NCBI GenBank assembly: GCA_045646845.1
Contig: JAZRLO010000007.1
Coordinates: 124,001-188,000 of the forward strand
Source of the DNA: HGM04593 sp045646845
Lineage (GTDB): Bacteria > Bacteroidota > Bacteroidia > Bacteroidales > Bacteroidaceae
Length of the DNA: 64,000 nt
Reading direction: 5' to 3'
Positions 17,609 to 24,632 of the stretch are shown here, in pieces; position 1 is the stretch's first letter, and every line of letters begins with the position of its first letter. Under the pieces are notes generated by a model that worked only from the letters and a program-made list of their open reading frames with translations, was not told where the DNA came from and searched no databases. The translations under genes were made by a program, and so were the position numbers.

Positions 17609-18217
17609 TCACCTAATCCTCCCCCGACATATTGGACAAGTAATTTTTACCTCCTTTACACGATTACCATTACAGGAATTACAAATTCTTGTATGAACCT
17701 CGCGCACCTTGCCGTCTTGACAAGCATAACATTTGCTTTGCATTTCCCTTTGCCCATTACACTTCGGACAAGTTTTGGAGGTAGAAACAACTCTATCCCC
17801 ATGACATATAGTACACGGAACCTTTTCTTCAACAGTTTTGGAACCTTTACATTTTCTGCAATAGCGCATCTCATTCTCTCTTAATGAATTTGTATAAAAT
17901 TCGTAGCCACAACCATTACAGGAGGAACATTTTACTATATTAACTACAGAACCTCCTCCTTTGCAAGTAGAACAGGTTTTAGTACCAGTAACAGTCCCAT
18001 GTCCACTACATGTAGAGCATGCCTCCTTTTTATAACCATTTCCAAAACATACTGAACAATTCTTTACAACATTTTCAGTAAAAGAACCTTGTCCTTGACA
18101 GTATGTGCAAGTTTCTGTACGTGTGATAGTTCCTCGTCCTAAACATGTATTACATTGTGCAAAGACACCAATAACACCTGCAAACAAGAAAAAAGCAAAT
18201 AACAAAACTTTATTCAT
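17609..18217 (-). CDS. Exported protein made of about twelve DnaJ-type CxxC zinc-finger repeats
   Basis: A 202-residue protein with a Sec signal peptide (MNKVLLFAFFLFAGVIGVFA, then QC, the A/Q cleavage common in this phylum). The rest is almost nothing but CxxC units, many as CxxCxGxG: CNTCLGRG, CTYCQGQG, CSVCFGNG, CSTCSGHG, CSTCKGGG, CSSCNGCG, CRKCKGSK, CTICHGDR, CPKCNGQR, CYACQDGK, CNSCNGNR, CPICRGRI. DnaJ has four such motifs binding two zinc ions as its cysteine-rich domain; here there is no J domain and the protein is predicted to leave the cytoplasm. It could bind zinc or unfolded proteins in the periplasm. No experimentally studied protein of this make-up is known to me. It is 82 bases downstream of another exported protein gene. 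Confidence 0.85.
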   Translation of the reverse strand: MNKVLLFAFFLFAGVIGVFAQCNTCLGRGTITRTETCTYCQGQGSFTENVVKNCSVCFGNGYKKEACSTCSGHGTVTGTKTCSTCKGGGSVVNIVKCSSCNGCGYEFYTNSLRENEMRYCRKCKGSKTVEEKVPCTICHGDRVVSTSKTCPKCNGQREMQSKCYACQDGKVREVHTRICNSCNGNRVKEVKITCPICRGRIR

Positions 18218-18299
18218 AAAAAATCATTTTCTTAAATTTGGGGAAGCTTCAATTTATGATAACACCTTCAAAAAATTGCAATTCTGTTACTTAAAACCC

Positions 18300-18734
18300 T
18301 TATGGTTCACTAACTTTAAAATCAATAATATCGAACCCCCAACCAAGATTTGCCACAGGTTTCAAGTAAGGCAGCCGCTCTTCTGTCCTAATTTGGGGAT
18401 CAAATAACTTAACTGTAGTATGCGCAGGCATATATTTATACAACGTTGTTATTTCAGAACAATTCTTGTCGGATAATTTGTCTTTTCTTGATAAGGCTTT
18501 GACACGACATATTCTAAATGTTATTTCAAACATCAAGTCTTTGTCTGTACGATTTTCTGCTTTAATATATTTCCACCATTGATGCCATCCATCAGCATGA
18601 ACTGTAGCCCATGAAATTTTAGCCTTATCGCCATATCCACGCGCATTCCAATCTAAATCATACCTCTTCTGGGCATTCATATTGTTGCAAAACAATAATA
18701 AAAGCGAGAATATCAATAAAATCTTTTTCATCAT
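18300..18734 (-). CDS. Small exported protein of unknown function
   Basis: A 144-residue protein with a signal peptide (MMKKILLIFSLLLLFCNNMNA, cut before QK). The mature part holds DGWHQWWKYIKAENRTDKDLMFEITFRICRV, suggesting a small beta-sandwich with aromatic surface residues, two Cys, and a C-terminal GFDIIDFKVSEP. I do not recognise the family. Start may be either of two adjacent ATGs (18734 or 18731). It lies between two genes for exported zinc-finger proteins, and the inserted element directly upstream may have cut it off from the promoter it once shared with the 19023-19397 gene. Confidence 0.7.
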   Translation of the reverse strand: MMKKILLIFSLLLLFCNNMNAQKRYDLDWNARGYGDKAKISWATVHADGWHQWWKYIKAENRTDKDLMFEITFRICRVKALSRKDKLSDKNCSEITTLYKYMPAHTTVKLFDPQIRTEERLPYLKPVANLGWGFDIIDFKVSEP

Positions 18735-18748
18735 TACATTTATTTATT

Positions 18749-19026
18749 ATATTGAATTATTACTGATGCGTTAAAATTCAAATAAATTTAGTTCTTTGAC
18801 ATTTTGGTTTTGATTGAGTAGTTTTTCAATGGGCTTTGTAAGCAATTCTCTTATATTGATTCGCTCTAAGGCGGATACTCAGAGTAATATTTGAGAGAAT
18901 ACAAACTTGCAAAATTATCAACTCAATTCAAATCAAAAAATCAAAGAACGAATATAAGTAATTATATATTAATAACTTAAAACAAAATGATGTAACGTTA
19001 ACGCATCACTAATAATATTGAATTAT
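18749..19026. mobile_element. MITE-like 254-bp inverted-repeat element with 12-bp flanking direct repeats
   Basis: The flanks are identical 12-mers, ATATTGAATTAT at 18749-18760 and 19015-19026. The element between them (18761-19014) has ends TACTGATGCGTTAA (18761-18774) and TTAACGCATCACTA (18998-19011), inverted with one mismatch. Inner arms are also inverted: 18791-18819 against 18921-18949 agree at 24 of 29 bases, and ATTCTC-type arms surround the centre near 18880. The whole unit could fold as one long imperfect hairpin and codes for nothing. The right 12-mer covers the stop codon of the neighbouring gene, which suggests insertion at that stop with target duplication. Confidence 0.75.
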
Positions 19027-19397
19027 ATAACTCCTGCACCATTGCAAGCACGACAAGGCTTTTTCATAGTTCCACTACCACTACATTTGGAACAAGTTGA
19101 ATACTCCAACTTTTTTCCACTTCCATCACACGAAGGACAACGTTTTTCAGTACCATATTCATCCCTTACGTTTTTTTCGCCACTACACCTTGGGCAATTT
19201 ATAATACGGCTCTTCTTACCCTCTCCTCCACACTTGTCACATGTAAAAACAAGAGGTTCAATTCCACTACCTTCACAACGTTTACATTTATACTTTTGTC
19301 CTTTCTCTTCTATTGCAGAAGTTTTGGAGTTATCAGCAAAAACCTCTATTGTTGAGAACAAACAAAAAGCCAACACAAAATAAAAAACTTTTTTCAT
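19023..19397 (-). CDS. Exported protein with six DnaJ-type CxxCxG zinc-finger repeats
   Basis: A 124-residue protein: signal peptide MKKVFYFVLAFCLFSTIEVFA, then a short linker and six units CKRCEGSG, CDKCGGEG, CPRCSGEK, CPSCDGSG, CSKCSGSG, CRACNGAG. It is half the size of the 17609-18217 product but of the same design, so both belong to one secreted zinc-finger family. Zinc binding is inferred from the paired CxxC motifs. The upstream gene encodes a 47-residue lipoprotein 48 bases away on the same strand. Its stop codon lies within the right 12-mer of the inserted element. Confidence 0.85.
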   Translation of the reverse strand: MKKVFYFVLAFCLFSTIEVFADNSKTSAIEEKGQKYKCKRCEGSGIEPLVFTCDKCGGEGKKSRIINCPRCSGEKNVRDEYGTEKRCPSCDGSGKKLEYSTCSKCSGSGTMKKPCRACNGAGVI

Positions 19398-19445
19398 AAT
19401 AATAATGCTGTATTTATCCTGTCGCGGCAGTTTTATAAAGAATGT

Positions 19446-19589
19446 TTATTCAATGAAATAACTTGCTGCTCTACCTATACCGTAACCGATATCGTAAGCA
19501 TCCTGCTCACTCATATTGGACAACGAACCACAAGCAGTAACGCACAATGCTGCCAAAAGAATGGCAATAAAAGTCTTTACCTTTTTCAT
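19446..19589 (-). CDS. 47-residue lipoprotein
   Basis: A short frame starting MKKVKTFIAILLAALCVTAC encodes a clear lipoprotein signal peptide with lipobox VTAC, followed by a 27-residue mature tail GSLSNMSEQDAYDIGYGIG and RAASYFIE. The GxxxG spacing and aromatic residues could form an amphipathic or membrane-inserting helix. It heads the minus-strand cluster 48 bases before the six-repeat zinc-finger protein, so the two are probably one transcript. I do not recognise the family; the signal peptide and lipobox make a real gene likely. Confidence 0.75.
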   Translation of the reverse strand: MKKVKTFIAILLAALCVTACGSLSNMSEQDAYDIGYGIGRAASYFIE

Positions 19590-19716
19590 AATAAATAGAA
19601 TTAAAGATTGCTGTTAAATATTTTTCACAAAGATCCAAATTAAATCTATCATTTATGAATGGCTACCGTATAACAACTATACTATTGCGTATAAATATTA
19701 TACGCATAAAAAAGTA

Positions 19717-19917
19717 CTACACTTCTTTGGAGTAGTACTGGAAAAAGTCATGGGAAAGTGCTTGGGATATGCGCAGGAGAAGGTCGGTATTCAGCGACTC
19801 TTGTCTGAAGATGTAATACACATTAGGACGGGCGCAGTTTATCTTGCGTGCAAGCCACGCAGGGGTTCTTTCCTGGCGGCGCATCTCTTCTTCTATTATC
19901 TTACCTATGTGTATCAT
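19717..19917 (-). CDS. Small XRE-like DNA-binding protein
   Basis: From the ATG at 19917 this gives 66 residues, MIHIGKIIEEEMRRQERTPA onward; a longer frame to 19986 exists but its extra 23 residues look non-native. The pattern TPAWLARKINCARPNVYYIF fits an XRE/Cro-type helix-turn-helix (helix 2 WLARKI, recognition helix RPNVYYIF), and the sequence goes on with NTDLLLRISQALSHDFFQYY, which is common in small Bacteroidetes regulators. It lies just upstream of the exported-protein cluster on the same strand and may regulate it; this is inference. Confidence 0.75.
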   Translation of the reverse strand: MIHIGKIIEEEMRRQERTPAWLARKINCARPNVYYIFRQESLNTDLLLRISQALSHDFFQYYSKEV

Positions 19918-20111
19918 AAAAGGCGGAACTGCTTGTTGCAAATCTCCAACTGAGGCACCGCCAAGCACCCTGACACAGATAAGCACAAACAGTCCACACC
20001 TCGAGGGTATGAACTTCTTGTCGTGCCTATTCCTGTGTCTGTAAAATTGGCGGTTTTCAGTTGAAGGAATAGAGCATAAAGCTCAATATATTATATGTTA
20101 TGTTAACTCAC

Positions 20112-20137
20112 GTTCTATGTTTTTGTTCTATGTTTTT
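20112..20137. repeat. Exact tandem duplication of a 13-bp unit
   Basis: GTTCTATGTTTTT occurs twice in direct contact (20112-20124 and 20125-20137), 48 bases past the argE stop and about 200 bases upstream of the small regulator gene. It could be an operator or a replication slip. Confidence 0.8.
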
Positions 20138-20184
20138 GCGAATATACAATAATTAAAACAAAATATTCTGTAAAATCTCTATAA

Positions 20185-21261
20185 TTACAGTTTCAATCCA
20201 TCGAGCATCTCGGTAAAAAGGTTTATTCCCTCGCGGATTTCACTGATGAGTACAAACTCATTGGCAGTATGCGAGCGCGCTGTGTCGCCGGGGCCCATCT
20301 TCAATGTAGGGATGCCGCCGACAAGTGCCTGGTTCGACAAAGTGGGCGAACCGTAAGGCGTGCGGCCCAACTCAACGGCACGCTGTACCAAAGGATGGTC
20401 AAGCGGTATCGATGATGAATTCAGGCGCGTAGAACGTGCGGAAACTTCGCTGGTTACACTCGTTTTGATAATGTCAAGCAGTTCCTTGTTCGAATAGCAT
20501 TCATTGCTGCGTATATCGACAACATAGCTGCATCTGTCGGGAATGACATTGTGCTGTGTGCCGGCATTCACCTGTGTCACGGTCATCTTGACATCACCCA
20601 AAAGCTGCGATGTCTTGGGGAATTTATGATTTCTGAACCACTCGATGTCCGATATTGCATTGTAAATGGCATTCACGCCCTCGTTGCGTGCAGCATGCCC
20701 GGAGACTCCGCTTGCCACACAGTCGAGCACCATAAGACCCTTCTCGGCAACAGCTGGCTGCATCGATGTTGGTTCGCCCATTATAGCACAGCTCAGGGGT
20801 GGCAACAAAGGGATTACCGACTCTATGCCGTTCTTTCCCGACACCTCCTCCTCGGCCGAAGCAAGGAAGATTGTGTTATACTTCTGTTGAGTTCCGCAGA
20901 GCTTGTAGAAAACCTGAAGCATGGTTACCAATGACGCACCGTCATCGTTGCTGCCGAGTCCATATATAGTATCGCCCTCTACAATAGGTGTAAAGGGGTG
21001 CTTGCTCCACCCTGCAACAGGTTTAACGGTATCGATGTGTGCATCGAGCAACAGCGTGGGGCGCGAGGCATCGAAGCCGGGGGCGACACACCACAGATTG
21101 TTAAGATGACGGTGTACCTCGCACTGAACAGGTGCTCCGCGTTCAATAAAGAGTTGCAGTTTGTCGGTGGCATCGCCCTCCTCGCGGCTTACCGACGGTG
21201 TACTTATCAGCACCTTCAACAGCTCTACAGCCTGTCTTACATTCGCTTCGTTATTCATCAT
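20185..21261 (-). CDS. argE: M20-family acetyl/succinyl-ornithine deacetylase
   Basis: The protein is 358 residues when started at the MMNNEANVRQAVELL methionine (21261); the longer open frame upstream reads through the prfB promoter region. The M20 di-zinc peptidase signature is complete: DAHIDTV (first His and Asp), GSNDDGASLV (bridging Asp), SAEEEVSG (catalytic Glu plus ligand), GEPT and the final His in RSHTANEF. The dimerisation domain lies at about 165-270. In arginine biosynthesis ArgE removes the N-acyl group from ornithine; Bacteroidetes use N-succinyl intermediates, so desuccinylation is likely here. DapE is the main alternative, but the NDDGAS context and length favour ArgE. Confidence 0.82.
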   Translation of the reverse strand: MMNNEANVRQAVELLKVLISTPSVSREEGDATDKLQLFIERGAPVQCEVHRHLNNLWCVAPGFDASRPTLLLDAHIDTVKPVAGWSKHPFTPIVEGDTIYGLGSNDDGASLVTMLQVFYKLCGTQQKYNTIFLASAEEEVSGKNGIESVIPLLPPLSCAIMGEPTSMQPAVAEKGLMVLDCVASGVSGHAARNEGVNAIYNAISDIEWFRNHKFPKTSQLLGDVKMTVTQVNAGTQHNVIPDRCSYVVDIRSNECYSNKELLDIIKTSVTSEVSARSTRLNSSSIPLDHPLVQRAVELGRTPYGSPTLSNQALVGGIPTLKMGPGDTARSHTANEFVLISEIREGINLFTEMLDGLKL

Positions 21262-21393
21262 ACAGTATCTTTTGCATATGAGGCAACCATAATGGTCACC
21301 TGTAAAACAGCCGCAAAGGTACAAAAGGGATGGCTCACTTTCAAAATCAAGTGACTTCAATTTATCAACAATCACCCTTTGCGCGCGTATATG

Positions 21394-21425
21394 CTTGCGT
21401 ATGTTTGAATATCGTTGTATCTTCG
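21394..21425 (+). promoter_or_regulatory. Possible promoter of prfB
   Basis: CTTG at 21394-21397 and TATCTTCG at 21418-21425 are 20 bases apart. Each departs by about one base from TTTG / TAnnTTTG. The -7 element ends 27 bases before the prfB ATG. Confidence 0.45.
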
Positions 21426-21452
21426 CGAAGAATTTAAAACGACACAATACAA

Positions 21453-22568
21453 ATGATTACAGCCGACCAGTTAAAGGATATAAAGGAGCGCACAGCCGCG
21501 CTCAAGCAGTACCTTGCCATTGACGAGAAGATTATTCAGGTAGAAGAGGAACAGTTGCGTACTCAGGCTCCCGGTTTCTGGGACAACGCCAAGGAGGCCG
21601 AAGCGCAGATGAAGAAGGTCAAGGGCCTTCAGGCATGGATTGACGGCTACAAGGAGGTGAACAACCGTACCGAGGAGACCGAGATGGCCTTGGAGCTGTT
21701 CCGTGAAGAGATGGTCGAGGAGAGCGAAGTTGACGATGCTTATGCGCGTGCTTTGACAGCCATCGAAGAACTGGAGCTGAAGAATATGCTCCGTGGCGAG
21801 GCCGATGACATGGACTGCGTGCTGAAGATAAACTCAGGCGCAGGCGGAACAGAGGCACAGGACTGGGCAAGCATGCTCATGCGCATGTATATGCGTTGGG
21901 CCGAGGCCAATGGTTACAAAGTGGCTGTAGCCAACCTTCAGGAGGCCGAGGATGCAGGAATAAAGACCGTTACTCTGGAACTGCAGGGACCTTATGCATA
22001 CGGTTACCTGAAGGGCGAGAACGGCGTGCACCGTCTGGTCCGTGTAAGCCCCTACAATGCACAGGGAAAGCGAATGACATCGTTCAGTTCGGTGTTCGTG
22101 ACACCGCTTGTCGATGACAGTATAGAGGTTGTGATTGAACCTGCGCGAATATCTTGGGATACATTCCGAAGCGGAGGTGCCGGCGGACAGAACGTGAACA
22201 AGGTGGAATCGGGCGTACGTCTGCGTTACCAGTACAAAGACCCTTACACCGGTGCCGAGGAGGAGATTCTCATCGAGAACACCGAGACACGCGACCAGCC
22301 CAAAAACAAGGAGAACGCCATGCGCCAGCTGCGTTCTATCCTCTACAACAAGGAGATGCAGCACCGCATGGAGGAGCAGGCAAAGGTAGAGGCCGGAAAG
22401 AAGAAAATCGAATGGGGCTCGCAGATACGAAGCTACGTGTTCGACGACCGCCGTGTGAAGGACCACCGCACAAACTACCAGACATCGGACGTGAACGGTG
22501 TAATGGACGGAAAAATAGACGGATTCATAAAGGCATTCCTTATGGAGTTTGCCGACAAAGGAGAATAA
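21453..22568 (+). CDS. prfB: Peptide chain release factor 2, without programmed frameshift
   Basis: A 371-residue class I release factor that ends translation at UGA and UAA. The peptidyl-tRNA hydrolysis loop is SGGAGGQNVNK. The codon-recognition tripeptide, SPF in E. coli RF2, reads SPY here (RVSPYNAQGKRMTSFSS). Many prfB genes have an in-frame TGA near codon 26 that regulates RF2 by +1 frameshifting. At the matching place this gene reads TAC CTT GCC ATT GAC, with no TGA, so it is read straight through. The gene diverges from argE across a 191-base gap. Confidence 0.96.
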   Translation: MITADQLKDIKERTAALKQYLAIDEKIIQVEEEQLRTQAPGFWDNAKEAEAQMKKVKGLQAWIDGYKEVNNRTEETEMALELFREEMVEESEVDDAYARALTAIEELELKNMLRGEADDMDCVLKINSGAGGTEAQDWASMLMRMYMRWAEANGYKVAVANLQEAEDAGIKTVTLELQGPYAYGYLKGENGVHRLVRVSPYNAQGKRMTSFSSVFVTPLVDDSIEVVIEPARISWDTFRSGGAGGQNVNKVESGVRLRYQYKDPYTGAEEEILIENTETRDQPKNKENAMRQLRSILYNKEMQHRMEEQAKVEAGKKKIEWGSQIRSYVFDDRRVKDHRTNYQTSDVNGVMDGKIDGFIKAFLMEFADKGE

Positions 22569-22575
22569 ATTCCAG

Positions 22576-22637
22576 AACGGAAATGTGAAAGGTAAAGGAT
22601 GAAAAGCCAGGTTTACCATCTTCACCTTTCCGTTTTT
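22576..22637 (+). terminator. Imperfect terminator hairpin after prfB
   Basis: ACGG with AAAGG-type arm sequence at 22577-22592 can pair imperfectly with ACCTTTCCGT at 22624-22633, and TTTTT follows. The loop is long and the stem interrupted. Confidence 0.45.
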
Positions 22638-22750
22638 AATTTTGATACCTTCCGGTTTCAATCACACTTTGTTACTTGAACCTTGGCTACACCCACTGGC
22701 ACAAATTTTCACCTTTCAGTTTTCACATTTCACCTTTAACTTTAAACATT
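22580..22750. repeat. Degenerate GTGAAA/TTTCAC repeats between prfB and the CYTH gene
   Basis: The gap carries ATGTGAAAGGTAAAGG near its left end and TTTCACCTTTCAG plus TTTCACATTTCACCTTTAAC near its right end, so the two sides are inverted versions of the same simple motif. No promoter consensus is obvious. Such G/A-rich simple tracts recur in intergenic regions of some Bacteroidales. Confidence 0.5.
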
Positions 22751-22754
22751 CCCC

Positions 22755-23231
22755 ATGTCAATAGAAATAGAACGCAAATTCCTTGTCACGGACGACAGCT
22801 ACAAGGCAATGGCTTTTCAGAGCGACCGCATAGCACAGGGGTACTTGTGCCGCGAAGGCGGCAATTCGGCACGCGTGCGTGTGCGTGGCGAGAAGGGCTA
22901 TCTTACCATTAAAGGTCCTTCGCTCGACGGAGGTCTAAGCCGATATGAATGGGAAAAGGAGATTCCCGTGAACGAGGCTTGGGAACTTGTCAGGCTGTGC
23001 CACGGAGGCATAATAGACAAGACCCGTCACCTGGTAAAATTCGGTAATCACATATTCGAGGTCGATGAGTTCCACGGCGATAACGAAGGACTTGTCGTTG
23101 CCGAAGTTGAGCTTGGAAGCACCGAGGAAGAGTTCGAACGCCCGCCATTCCTTGGCAATGAAGTTACAGGCGACAAGAGATATTACAATTCGAGCCTGAC
23201 GCGCTTTCCTTATGCGATGTGGAAAAAATGA
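22755..23231 (+). CDS. CYTH-domain protein (triphosphate tunnel metalloenzyme)
   Basis: A 158-residue protein starting MSIEIERKFLV, with the ExExK motif that defines the CYTH superfamily. Basic and acidic residues that line the beta-barrel tunnel follow: ARVRVRGEKGYLTIKG, RYEWEKEIP, KTRHLVKFGNHIFEVDEF, VVAEVELG. Bacterial stand-alone CYTH proteins of this size hydrolyse inorganic triphosphate or other short polyphosphates with a divalent metal ion. It is most like the NeuTTM/CthTTM type; a class IV adenylate cyclase is a less likely alternative. No functional partner is visible. Confidence 0.88.
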   Translation: MSIEIERKFLVTDDSYKAMAFQSDRIAQGYLCREGGNSARVRVRGEKGYLTIKGPSLDGGLSRYEWEKEIPVNEAWELVRLCHGGIIDKTRHLVKFGNHIFEVDEFHGDNEGLVVAEVELGSTEEEFERPPFLGNEVTGDKRYYNSSLTRFPYAMWKK

Positions 23232-23274
23232 TAAGAAGCCTATCAGGAGTTTCAACTTTCCATACTTTTGACTT

Positions 23275-23949
23275 ATGAAAAGATTCAGTACAATTTTTAT
23301 TATCGTTCTTTCCGTGCTGGTGGTTGCCGGTTGTGTAAATACCAACAAGGTGGAAAAGAGGGACAATAACAAGAAGGAAGAGAAAAAAAATATTGAACAC
23401 CCCGATCTTGCCGTTTATGAACTCAACGGAAACGTTAAGAGTGTCAAGTGGTATTTCAACAATTTCGGCGTAGAGGAACTCGGGTTCGTGCTTGCGTTCG
23501 ATGAAAACGGTATGGCGACAAAGCACTGGTACGAGGAGATTTGGGACGAAGATGTTGACGTTGTCGTAAAGAGGGACAGCCTGAACAGAATAAGTGAATA
23601 TTCAATAAATCTCAAGGGCGAAGAACTTGCATACCTGAAGTCGGAATACGCTTATGACAGCACAGGCCAGGTAGCCTCGATAAGCTCCACATGGTACAAC
23701 GAGGTATCGACCGAGGAGACCATGACCTACGGCAATGACAAACGCCGCACGAAGAGTGTGTCGCAAGCCGTTTCAGAAGACGGAGAGACAAGAGAGACCA
23801 TCATCTATGAATATACCGGAAGTGACGCCAAAGGCAACTGGACCGAAAGAAAAGGATTCAAGACCATTGAAGAGGCCGACGGAACCGGTTACGCCATATT
23901 AGACGAAGGCACTCTCATTGAAAGAAGAGAGATTGAGTATTACCGGTAA
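23275..23949 (+). CDS. Lipoprotein of unknown function
   Basis: The 224-residue product has a signal peptide with lipobox VAGC (MKRFSTIFIIVLSVLVVAGC), a lysine- and asparagine-rich linker (about 25-42), then a run of short beta-strand units such as YELNGNVKSVKWYF, LAFDENGMATKHWYEE, RDSLNRISEYSINL and SEYAYDSTGQVASISSTWY. The Y.YDS.G.. units resemble YD/RHS-like sugar-binding strands seen in many Bacteroidetes lipoproteins. It ends ERREIEYYR, 6 bases short of the convergent VanZ-like gene. Function is unknown; likely anchored in the periplasm or outer membrane. Confidence 0.75.
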   Translation: MKRFSTIFIIVLSVLVVAGCVNTNKVEKRDNNKKEEKKNIEHPDLAVYELNGNVKSVKWYFNNFGVEELGFVLAFDENGMATKHWYEEIWDEDVDVVVKRDSLNRISEYSINLKGEELAYLKSEYAYDSTGQVASISSTWYNEVSTEETMTYGNDKRRTKSVSQAVSEDGETRETIIYEYTGSDAKGNWTERKGFKTIEEADGTGYAILDEGTLIERREIEYYR

Positions 23950-23955
23950 AGCAGC

Positions 23956-24369
23956 TTACATGTTCTTCTTCGCAGTACCCCTGCGCAGAATAGGCATTAT
24001 GACAAGAAGGCCCATCATGGCAGCAAAAAGCACACCGAACAGATTGAAGAGAAAATCCAGATAGTCGGCACTCCTGGTAGCCGTGAAGGTACCCTGAACA
24101 TATTCGAGCAGACCTCCTATTAATACAGGGGCAACGACCGCTCCGCGGAATATCGTCATTATATCAACAGTGACATGACTCTTTAGATATTCGTACCACA
24201 CGACAGTGCAGAACGACGCATACATCAGGAAATGCGCAAGCTTGTCATATTTATACAGACTTACCCTAATACCGGCCGATGATGCCGGATATATTGAAAC
24301 CACACATATCGCAACCAGAAAAAGCAGTGACAGGAGGTATCTTCTTGAAAAGTTATATAAGGTTTTCAT
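23956..24369 (-). CDS. VanZ-like membrane protein
   Basis: A 137-residue protein with four hydrophobic segments. The conserved points of the VanZ family are in place: DKLAHFLMYASFC in the second segment, GGLLEYVQ in the third, and RSADYLDFLFNLFGV before the last. VanZ of enterococci lowers susceptibility to teicoplanin by an unknown mechanism; most chromosomal relatives have no known role. It is single-gene, convergent with the lipoprotein gene and divergent from ruvB. Confidence 0.85.
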   Translation of the reverse strand: MKTLYNFSRRYLLSLLFLVAICVVSIYPASSAGIRVSLYKYDKLAHFLMYASFCTVVWYEYLKSHVTVDIMTIFRGAVVAPVLIGGLLEYVQGTFTATRSADYLDFLFNLFGVLFAAMMGLLVIMPILRRGTAKKNM

Positions 24370-24484
24370 AAAATAATGCTCTTTTGACCTGTTCTATTAA
24401 CAAGTTTATTTATAAATTTGTCAGTTGATGCATTACAAAAGTATCGTAATGGTTATAAAAATTTTGTAATTAGTACATTTTAAC

Positions 24485-24583
24485 ATGAAAAATTACATAT
24501 ATTTCACAAAAGGACAGCGAAGAGGTGTAATTATTTTACTTTTGTTAATATTCACCGCAATCCTTTTCAAGTGGATTATATGA
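24485..24583 (+). pseudogene. 32-residue stub resembling the N-terminus of a helix-hairpin-helix membrane protein
   Basis: ATG at 24485 opens a frame MKNYIYFTKGQRRGVIILLL then LIFTAILFKWII and stop. A short basic segment FTKGQRRG followed by one hydrophobic helix is how ComEA-like helix-hairpin-helix proteins of Bacteroidetes usually begin, but the DNA-binding part is absent. It is either the remnant of such a gene or a genuine small membrane protein. A TACTTTTG element (24537-24544) that may serve ruvB lies inside it. Confidence 0.45.
24537..24544 (+). promoter_or_regulatory. Possible -7 element for ruvB
   Basis: TACTTTTG matches TAnnTTTG exactly and lies 88 bases before the ruvB ATG. No good TTTG is present at -33, so support is partial. 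Confidence 0.4.
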
Positions 24584-24632
24584 TATATTGAGAGATTTCA
24601 GAAGCTTTTTTAATTTATATCGCTTGTAAATA

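Noticed and set aside
17609..19397. CRISPR-like or short tandem repeat array suggested by the recurring Cys-codon pattern
   Set aside because: The periodicity comes from CxxCxG coding units of uneven spacing, and no identical direct repeats with spacers are present.
21262..21447. Longer argE start at 21447
   Set aside because: It would cover the divergent prfB promoter region and adds a Cys-rich stretch not found in M20 enzymes.
22697..22713. TGGCACAAATTTTCAC as a second sigma-54 promoter
   Set aside because: The -24 half is perfect but there is no GC at the -12 position, and the motif lies in low-complexity TTTCAC repeats.
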